From positions 1,521,001 through 1,585,000 of the forward strand of contig NZ_CP129107.1 of the NCBI RefSeq assembly GCF_030406725.1: 64,000 nucleotides of DNA, read 5' to 3'. Shown piece after piece: positions 58,584-64,000 of the stretch (position 1 is its first letter; each line of letters opens with the position of its first letter). The DNA is from Alteriqipengyuania flavescens (lineage in GTDB: Bacteria; Pseudomonadota; Alphaproteobacteria; Sphingomonadales; Sphingomonadaceae). A model generated the notes under the pieces. That model did no database searches and was not told the DNA's origin. It saw nothing but the letters and a program-made list of their open reading frames with translations. The position numbers and the translations under genes were made by a program.

Positions 58584-60401
58584 CTACTCGGCGGCTTCCG
58601 CCACGTCCTCGCTCTCCGCTAGCTGGCGCGACCACATCTCCGCATAAAGCCCGTCGGCGCGCAGCAGTTCAGCGTGGCTGCCGCTTTCGGCAAGCCGTCC
58701 CTGGTCGAGGACCAGGATCCGGTCGGCATCGGCCACGGTGGAGAGCCGGTGCGCGATGGCCAGCGTGGTGCGGTCCTTCGCCACGCGGTTCATCGTGGCG
58801 AGGATGTCCTGCTCCGTCCGGGTGTCGAGCGCGCTGGTCGCTTCATCGAACAGCACGATGGGCGGGTTCTTGAGCAGGGTCCGCGCGATGGCCACGCGCT
58901 GCTTCTCGCCGCCCGAAAGCTTCAGGCCCCGCTCGCCCACCTCGGTGTCGAGGCCGTCCGGCAGCATTTCGATGAAGGGCAGGATCGCGGCATCGCGGGC
59001 GGCCTGGACGATCTCTTCCTGCGTCGCGTCGGCACGGCCGTAGGCGATGTTGTAGCCGATCGTGTCGTTGAACAGCACGCTGTCCTGCGGGACGATGCCG
59101 ATCGCCGCGCGCAGCGAAGCCTGCGTCACCTCGGCGATATCCTGCCCGTCGATCAGGATGCGGCCCGAATTGGGATCGTAGAAACGGAACAAGAGCCGCC
59201 CGATGGTGGACTTGCCCGCGCCCGAAGGGCCGACGATGGCGACCTGCGATCCGGCGGGCACTTCGAACGACAGGCCCCTCAAGATCGTGCGCTCCGACTC
59301 GTAGCCGAAGGTCACGTTATCGAAGACCAGCGTGGGTTTGCGCACGACCAGCGCAGGCGCACCCGGCTTGTCGGACACTTCGACTTCGGTATCCATCAGG
59401 CGAAACATTTCGGCCATGTCGATCAGGCCCTGGCGGATCGTGCGATAGACCCAACCCAGCATGTCGAGCGGGCGAAACAGCTGCATCAGGTAGGTGTTCA
59501 CCAGCACCAGGTCGCCCACCGTCAGATTGCCGTTCGACCATTCCCACACGGTGAAGGCCATCGCACCGGCCATCAACATGTTGGTAATGAAGGCCTGCGC
59601 CATGTTGAGATGGGCGAGCGAGTTGTCGGACTTGATCGCCGCCTCGGCATAGGCGCGCGCCGCGCTGCCATAGCGCTCTTCCTCGCGCTTCTCCGCGCCG
59701 AAATATTTCACTGTCTCGTAATTGAGGAGCGAATCGACCGCGCGGGCCAGCGCCGTCCCGTCGAGATCGTTCATCTGCGCCCGCAGCTTGGTGCGCCATT
59801 CGGTGATCCAGCGGGTGACCGCGATATAGAGGACGACCGTGACGGCGGTTGCCGCGACCAGTTCCCACCCGAACATCGTGTAGAAGATGATGCCGACGAT
59901 GGTCAGCTCGATGATCGTCGGCGCGATGTTGAAGAGGATGAAGTAGAGCATCGAATCGATGCTCTTGGTGCCGCGCTCGATCACCTTGGTGACTTCGCCC
60001 GTGCGGCGCGACAGGTGGAAGCGCAGCGACAGGCGGTGAAGCCGCGCGAAGACATCCGTTGCCAGCTCGCGCGTGGCGTCCTGCCCGACCTTCTCGAAAG
60101 CGATGTTGCGGATGTTGTCGAAAGCGACGGAGCCGAAGCGCCCGGCGGCATAGGCCACCACCAAGACCATCGGCAGGGTCGCCGTGGCGAGCGCGCCTTC
60201 CAGCTGGCTCATGTGGTCGATGGCATACTTATAGGCGAAGGGGATCGTCAGGATGATGCCCTTGGCGCACAGCACCAGCAGCAGCGCGATGACGATGCGC
60301 CGCTTCAGGTCCGGGCGCCCCGCCGGCCACAGATAGGGCAGGAAGCGCCGGATCGTGGCCCAGTCTGCCGGGTCCCGCCTGGGTTTCATCTTGTCAGCCA
60401 T
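58584..60401 (-). CDS. ABC exporter, Atm1/HMT1-type (permease-ATPase half transporter)
   Basis: Homodimeric exporter of 605 residues: six-helix membrane domain (about 35-325) and ATPase with Walker A VAIVGPSGAGKSTIGRLLFR, Q-loop GIVPQDSVLFNDTI, signature LKLSGGEKQRVAIARTLL and Walker B IVLFDEATSALDTRTEQDIL. The substrate-site segment TKSIDSMLYFILFNIAPTII is characteristic of the Atm1 group, which exports glutathione-linked compounds or metals. Confidence 0.94.
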   Translation of the reverse strand: MADKMKPRRDPADWATIRRFLPYLWPAGRPDLKRRIVIALLLVLCAKGIILTIPFAYKYAIDHMSQLEGALATATLPMVLVVAYAAGRFGSVAFDNIRNIAFEKVGQDATRELATDVFARLHRLSLRFHLSRRTGEVTKVIERGTKSIDSMLYFILFNIAPTIIELTIVGIIFYTMFGWELVAATAVTVVLYIAVTRWITEWRTKLRAQMNDLDGTALARAVDSLLNYETVKYFGAEKREEERYGSAARAYAEAAIKSDNSLAHLNMAQAFITNMLMAGAMAFTVWEWSNGNLTVGDLVLVNTYLMQLFRPLDMLGWVYRTIRQGLIDMAEMFRLMDTEVEVSDKPGAPALVVRKPTLVFDNVTFGYESERTILRGLSFEVPAGSQVAIVGPSGAGKSTIGRLLFRFYDPNSGRILIDGQDIAEVTQASLRAAIGIVPQDSVLFNDTIGYNIAYGRADATQEEIVQAARDAAILPFIEMLPDGLDTEVGERGLKLSGGEKQRVAIARTLLKNPPIVLFDEATSALDTRTEQDILATMNRVAKDRTTLAIAHRLSTVADADRILVLDQGRLAESGSHAELLRADGLYAEMWSRQLAESEDVAEAAE

Positions 60402-60459
60402 CGCCGCATGAAGTGGGCGCGGGTTACCGCAGGCGCAAGGGCCGCCGGCGGAAGCGGGC

Positions 60460-61428
60460 CTAGCGGTTGAAGTCGAAATCGCGGTTGAACATGTCCTTCA
60501 GCTGCGATCCGCGCGGCAGGTCGAAGCGCACCCTGTTGGTCTTGAAGTCGATTGCCACGCGTTCGAACCGGCGCAATTCGTTGAGGCCGAGGATCAGGGC
60601 GGGGCGGTCTTCGAGGTCCAGCACCTTGAAGGGCTCCGCATCGCTGAAGGCCATCGCGACATTGTTGAGCCGCATGTCACCGATCTCGATCGTCTGCGCG
60701 CGGCGGATCGGGTTGACCTGCGTCGTCCCGTTGATGTCCTCGATCCACTGGAATCCCAGTACGCGGCCGGGCAGCTTGGCTTCCAGCGCGCGGTTGCCGA
60801 TAGAGGCCTGCGCGCCCGTGTCGACGAAGATCGCGGTACGTACGCCGTTGATCTTCGCCCGGGTGATGATCAGCTGGCCCAGTCGCTCGCGCGCCTGCAC
60901 GACGATCTCGAATCCGCGATTGCCGCCCAGCTCCCCTGCATCGTCGACCGCGATGAGGCCGTGCTTGAAATCGAGGAGGACGCGCTGTTCCTGCAGCGTG
61001 TCCAGCCCGAGTATGCCGTCGATCGGGCCGAGGTCCGCCGCATCCACCAGCGGGGCCGTGCGCACATAGACGCTGCGCGATCCGAACGTCAGCGCGTCAA
61101 TCGCGACGGTTTCGGTTTCCTGCCGGCTCGCCATGCCGACCAGCGTGACCGGTCTCCGGTCGCCCAGTTCGAGCCGGTCGGCAATGGCGCGCGACAGGAC
61201 GGTCGCCTCCGCCCCGGTATCGACCATGAAGTTATAGGGGCCGGTGCCGTTGATCGTGACCGGCAGCGTATAGCGGCGGTAGCGGTCGCGATTGAGCTCA
61301 ATCTCTTCCTGGGTGGGCGGCGCCTCGGCGGCGGGATCGCCCGATCGGGCCGGTTCGACCTGCGCGGCGGAAGTCCCGGCCAGCGCGAATACCGCAAGGG
61401 CCGGGGCGATCCAGTCGAGTAGAGGCAT
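60460..61428 (-). CDS. exported retropepsin-like aspartyl protease with two DTG motifs
   Basis: Periplasmic protease-like protein of 322 residues: signal peptide ending TSAAQ, then two retropepsin-like halves in one chain, with catalytic motifs FMVDTGAEATVLSRAIADRL (about residue 70) and IFVDTGAQASIGNRALEAKL (about 200). IDGILGLDTLQEQRVLLDFK and ALILGLNELRRFERVAIDFK are matching flap/core segments. Caulobacter PerP is a related periplasmic example. AGGGGAG precedes the ATG at 61428; the frame opens further upstream without support. Confidence 0.88.
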   Translation of the reverse strand: MPLLDWIAPALAVFALAGTSAAQVEPARSGDPAAEAPPTQEEIELNRDRYRRYTLPVTINGTGPYNFMVDTGAEATVLSRAIADRLELGDRRPVTLVGMASRQETETVAIDALTFGSRSVYVRTAPLVDAADLGPIDGILGLDTLQEQRVLLDFKHGLIAVDDAGELGGNRGFEIVVQARERLGQLIITRAKINGVRTAIFVDTGAQASIGNRALEAKLPGRVLGFQWIEDINGTTQVNPIRRAQTIEIGDMRLNNVAMAFSDAEPFKVLDLEDRPALILGLNELRRFERVAIDFKTNRVRFDLPRGSQLKDMFNRDFDFNR

Positions 61429-61568
61429 GGCAGCTCCCCTTCTGTCGGCCGTTCGGTGAAGCAGCCTACCACCGCGCCGGGGTTTCGCCAAACCGCACGG
61501 GTTGTGCGCCGGGCCGGGCAAAAGCCCTTCCGCTTTGTTAACCGCGACGTGGTACCAACCCCTTCGCA

Positions 61569-62510
61569 ATGAACCGGATTTTTGCAGAACTCCGCCGCCG
61601 TGTGGGCGAGCGCGCCTTCCTGTCAGCCGCCGCCGGCGTGCTGGCTACGCCGCCGTGCGTCCCGCGTGACGACGGGCTGGTGATCTTTTCGATGATCGGC
61701 ACGCGGGTGCTCACCCCCTATCTCGTGGCGGCGAAGTCGCTCCATGCGCAGCTGCAACGCGGGCGCTTCGCCATCCTCGACGACGGGACGCTGACGCGCG
61801 AGGACAAGGCGATGCTGCGCGACCACGTCGATCCGCAGATCTTCGGGCCCGATGTCGATACGAAGGCCTGCCCGACATACAGTTCGTGGAGGCGGCTTTT
61901 CACCCTGCTGGAGCTGCGCAAGACGAATTACGTCATCCAGCTGGACAGCGACACGATCACCCGCGCCCCAGTGCCGCTGCTGGGCGAGCTGATCGATGCG
62001 AGGCGCGACTTCATCCTGAAGGGCGAGGCGGAAACCCGCTTCATGTCGCTGGAGGAAATCGCCGCCCAGGCGCAGGCGAACCCGAATTCGAGCCGCCCGC
62101 CGGTCCATGTGCAGCTGGCAATGGAAGCGAGGATGGACGAGGTGCGCATCCCGGATCGCGCGAACCTTCGTTATTCGCGCGGGTGTGCGGGTTTTGCCGG
62201 CTTCGCCCCGGACCAGAGCGGCACCGAGCTGGCCGAGCAATTCTCTGCCGAGGCGGTGCGCCTGATCGGCTACGACCACTGGAAGCAGTGGGGCAGCGAG
62301 CAGGTGACGTCCAATTTCCTGATCGCCCAGCGGCCCGATGCGGCGCTGCTGCCTTACGACCGCTATTGCAACTTCTGGGACGAGCCGTTGTCGCCCGAAA
62401 TGGCCTTCGTCCATTTCATCGGCACCTACCGCTATCACGGCGGCGTGTACCGCGACATGGCGCGCGAGGCGATCGAGAGCCTGCGCCTGCGCGAAGCGAT
62501 CGCCGCCTAG
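61569..62510 (+). CDS. glycosyltransferase-like protein
   Basis: Cytoplasmic protein of 313 residues. A Rossmann-like start (DDGLVIFSMIGTRVLTPYLV) and YVIQLDSDTITRAPVPLL, whose D-S-D resembles the metal-binding DxD of GT-A enzymes, suggest a glycosyltransferase. FVHFIGTYRYHGGVYRDMAR near the end is also typical of such families. Specific family not recognised. Its stop overlaps the convergent flippase stop by 4 bp, and together they hint at a polysaccharide locus to the right. Confidence 0.75.
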   Translation: MNRIFAELRRRVGERAFLSAAAGVLATPPCVPRDDGLVIFSMIGTRVLTPYLVAAKSLHAQLQRGRFAILDDGTLTREDKAMLRDHVDPQIFGPDVDTKACPTYSSWRRLFTLLELRKTNYVIQLDSDTITRAPVPLLGELIDARRDFILKGEAETRFMSLEEIAAQAQANPNSSRPPVHVQLAMEARMDEVRIPDRANLRYSRGCAGFAGFAPDQSGTELAEQFSAEAVRLIGYDHWKQWGSEQVTSNFLIAQRPDAALLPYDRYCNFWDEPLSPEMAFVHFIGTYRYHGGVYRDMAREAIESLRLREAIAA

Positions 62511-64000
62511 GCGGTTACCGGCGGCGTGACCTTCCGCTTCAGCACGAGGCGCAGCACTTCCATCGTCGATTGCCGGGCGAAGAGCATCAGGCCCGCCGCG
62601 TAAGTCGCCGCTCCCAGCATCACGAGCGCGGCCAGCCTCAACCACTGCGCCGGGAAGGCGACCAGCGTGTCCATGCCAAGGACCGCTGCCGCCATGATCA
62701 CGCTTGCGGCAAGGGCGGGGGCGATGGCGCGTGCAAGATCGCGCAGCTTCACGCCGAGCGCGGGCAGGGTGATCCAGCTGCAGATCGCCAGCACCAGCGC
62801 AAAGCCCGCGATCCACGCCCAGGCGACGCCGATCAGCCCCCATTGCAGCGCGAAGAAGAAAGCGGCCGGCATGACCAGCGCGCCCACCAGCCCGTTCTTC
62901 AAGGGAATGTCGGCCCGGTCGATCGCGTTCGCCGCCGGGACATAGAGCGTCAGCATGGTCTTCAGCGGCATGGCGATGGCGAGCAGGATGACGAACGGCA
63001 CCGTGCCGGCCCATTTCTCGCCCAGCACCGTCAGCACCAGTGGCTCCGCCGTAATGGCAAACCCTGCAAAGACCGGCAGGCCCACTAGCATGATCAACTG
63101 GACCGATCGCAGGAAGGCCGGCGCAACGGCGGCGCGGTCCTCGTCCATGATCCGGCTGTAAGCAGAGAAGGCCACCTCGTTGAGCGGCGGCACGACCTTG
63201 GTCAGGAAAACCTGCGTCAGGAACAGCGCGGTCGAATAGATGCCGAGCTCAGCGGCGCTGTAATAGCGGCCGACGATGAATATGTCCGCCTGGCTCTGGA
63301 GGAACCAGAACAGCTGGCTCACCAGCACCAGTCCGCCGAATCGCGCGATGAAGCCGGCGCCGCGGAAGTCGAAGCTGGGCCACATATAGGCGCGCGCCGC
63401 AACCGTCAGGCCGATCGCCCTTAGATAGAGGCCCAGCAGCGGCGCGACGACGAGCGTCCACACACCCCAGCCCAGCAGCGCGCCCGCAACCGCGGACAGC
63501 GCGGCCACTATGGCAGACACGAAGTTGACTCGCGCCTGCCGCCGGAAATCCATTTCGCGCGACAATATGGTGTAGGCCAGCACGATGAAGGGCGTGGTCG
63601 GGTAGAGCAGGGCCTGCACCTGCAGCAGCCGCGCGACCATCGGCTCGCCAAAATAGGCTGCGACATAAGGCGCGGCGATCAGCTGCGCGGCGGCGAGGCC
63701 TGCGTTCATCAGCACCAGCATGCCGAACAGCTGGCGCAACAAGTGCGGCGTCACGTTCCTGCGCTGGATCAGGGCGCTCGCGAATCCGTATCCATTGACG
63801 AGACTCAGCAGCAGCGAGATCACCCCGGTCATCGCCACGAGCCCGTAATCCTCGGGCGTGAGGATCCGAATCACGAAGAACGTGGAGGCCCACGCGACGA
63901 CCTGGCCGAGAATCTGGGTGCCCGAACGCCAGATTACGGCGCTGCGCACCTTGTCGCCGAAGCTCGGTTCGGTGGAATCGGGGCCCAGATCGGTCAGATT
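62507..64000 (-). CDS. polysaccharide flippase (Wzx/MATE-like), 5' end beyond window
   Basis: Lipid-linked oligosaccharide flippase family with about 12-14 helices. The conserved start DKVRSAVIWRSGTQILGQVV is preceded by an open frame (DLGPDSTEPSFG) that runs to the window edge, so the true start is probably outside; a GTG at 63949 is an alternative. DYGLVAMTGVISLLLSLVNG, FASALIQRRNVTP and QADIFIVGRYYSAAELGIYS are typical of Wzx-type exporters. Convergent with the glycosyltransferase-like gene. Confidence 0.9.
   Translation of the reverse strand, partial: NLTDLGPDSTEPSFGDKVRSAVIWRSGTQILGQVVAWASTFFVIRILTPEDYGLVAMTGVISLLLSLVNGYGFASALIQRRNVTPHLLRQLFGMLVLMNAGLAAAQLIAAPYVAAYFGEPMVARLLQVQALLYPTTPFIVLAYTILSREMDFRRQARVNFVSAIVAALSAVAGALLGWGVWTLVVAPLLGLYLRAIGLTVAARAYMWPSFDFRGAGFIARFGGLVLVSQLFWFLQSQADIFIVGRYYSAAELGIYSTALFLTQVFLTKVVPPLNEVAFSAYSRIMDEDRAAVAPAFLRSVQLIMLVGLPVFAGFAITAEPLVLTVLGEKWAGTVPFVILLAIAMPLKTMLTLYVPAANAIDRADIPLKNGLVGALVMPAAFFFALQWGLIGVAWAWIAGFALVLAICSWITLPALGVKLRDLARAIAPALAASVIMAAAVLGMDTLVAFPAQWLRLAALVMLGAATYAAGLMLFARQSTMEVLRLVLKRKVTPPVTA

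Overview
The window is about 64 kb of GC-rich, densely coded chromosomal DNA. It is best explained as an alphaproteobacterium of the order Sphingomonadales, probably Erythrobacteraceae. This is inferred from family content and sequence style: a COQ9 protein, a ubiquinol-cytochrome c chaperone, HslV with an alphaproteobacterial propeptide, TonB-dependent receptors with sphingomonad-style I-V-V-T-x TonB boxes, and a DUF3297 protein. No 16S rRNA gene is present, so the genus cannot be fixed. Most of the window is conserved housekeeping DNA. No CRISPR array, rRNA operon, transposase or integrase was found.

Layout: 1-3.4 kb is an iron-uptake operon on the minus strand (PepSY membrane protein, small membrane protein, siderophore receptor cut by the window edge) with two Fur-box-like sites upstream. 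Next come a helically phased 21-bp repeat array (3.47-3.64 kb), rimO, a DUF1761 protein, and a minus-strand operon serS-surE-M23 peptidase-potassium channel with 1-4 nt overlaps.

The block at 9.9-24.3 kb looks like a genomic island inserted at the 3' end of a tRNA-Val(CAC) gene. An imperfect copy of the tRNA 3' half marks the far end, and a 49-bp direct repeat lies just inside each end. The cargo is a set of reactive-carbonyl and electrophile detoxification genes: frmR-frmA for formaldehyde, a class II UvrA, an aldo/keto reductase, an extradiol dioxygenase, an Old Yellow Enzyme, a glyoxalase, two DJ-1/PfpI proteins, an SDR and an ABM monooxygenase, with TetR, FrmR and LysR regulators. It also carries gene scars: fragments of a leucine-dehydrogenase-like gene, a royal-jelly-protein-like lipoprotein gene and a possible dehydrogenase tail. 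It has no integrase, so it looks settled or decayed.

24.4-39.4 kb holds sppA, pyrB with a catalytically degenerate dihydroorotase-like partner, a ParA-RHH-SPOR operon divergent from a Sel1-SPOR gene across a CtrA-like site, a DUF418 protein, two paralogous exported proteins with a TonB-box-like N-terminus, der, a CHAP protein, two small proteins and tRNA-Leu(UAG). 39.4-64 kb holds tig with a lysine-rich repeat tail, a CPA1-type antiporter, a TonB-dependent receptor, a broken amidase gene, clpP-clpX, an ankyrin protein, COQ9, feoAB, ssb, DUF177, a bc1-complex chaperone, bamE, hslVU, an AAC(3)-I-like acetyltransferase, a SulP transporter, an Atm1-type ABC exporter, a retropepsin-like protease, a glycosyltransferase-like protein and a polysaccharide flippase running off the right edge.

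Large open frames antisense to real genes are abundant because of the high third-position GC and were left out.
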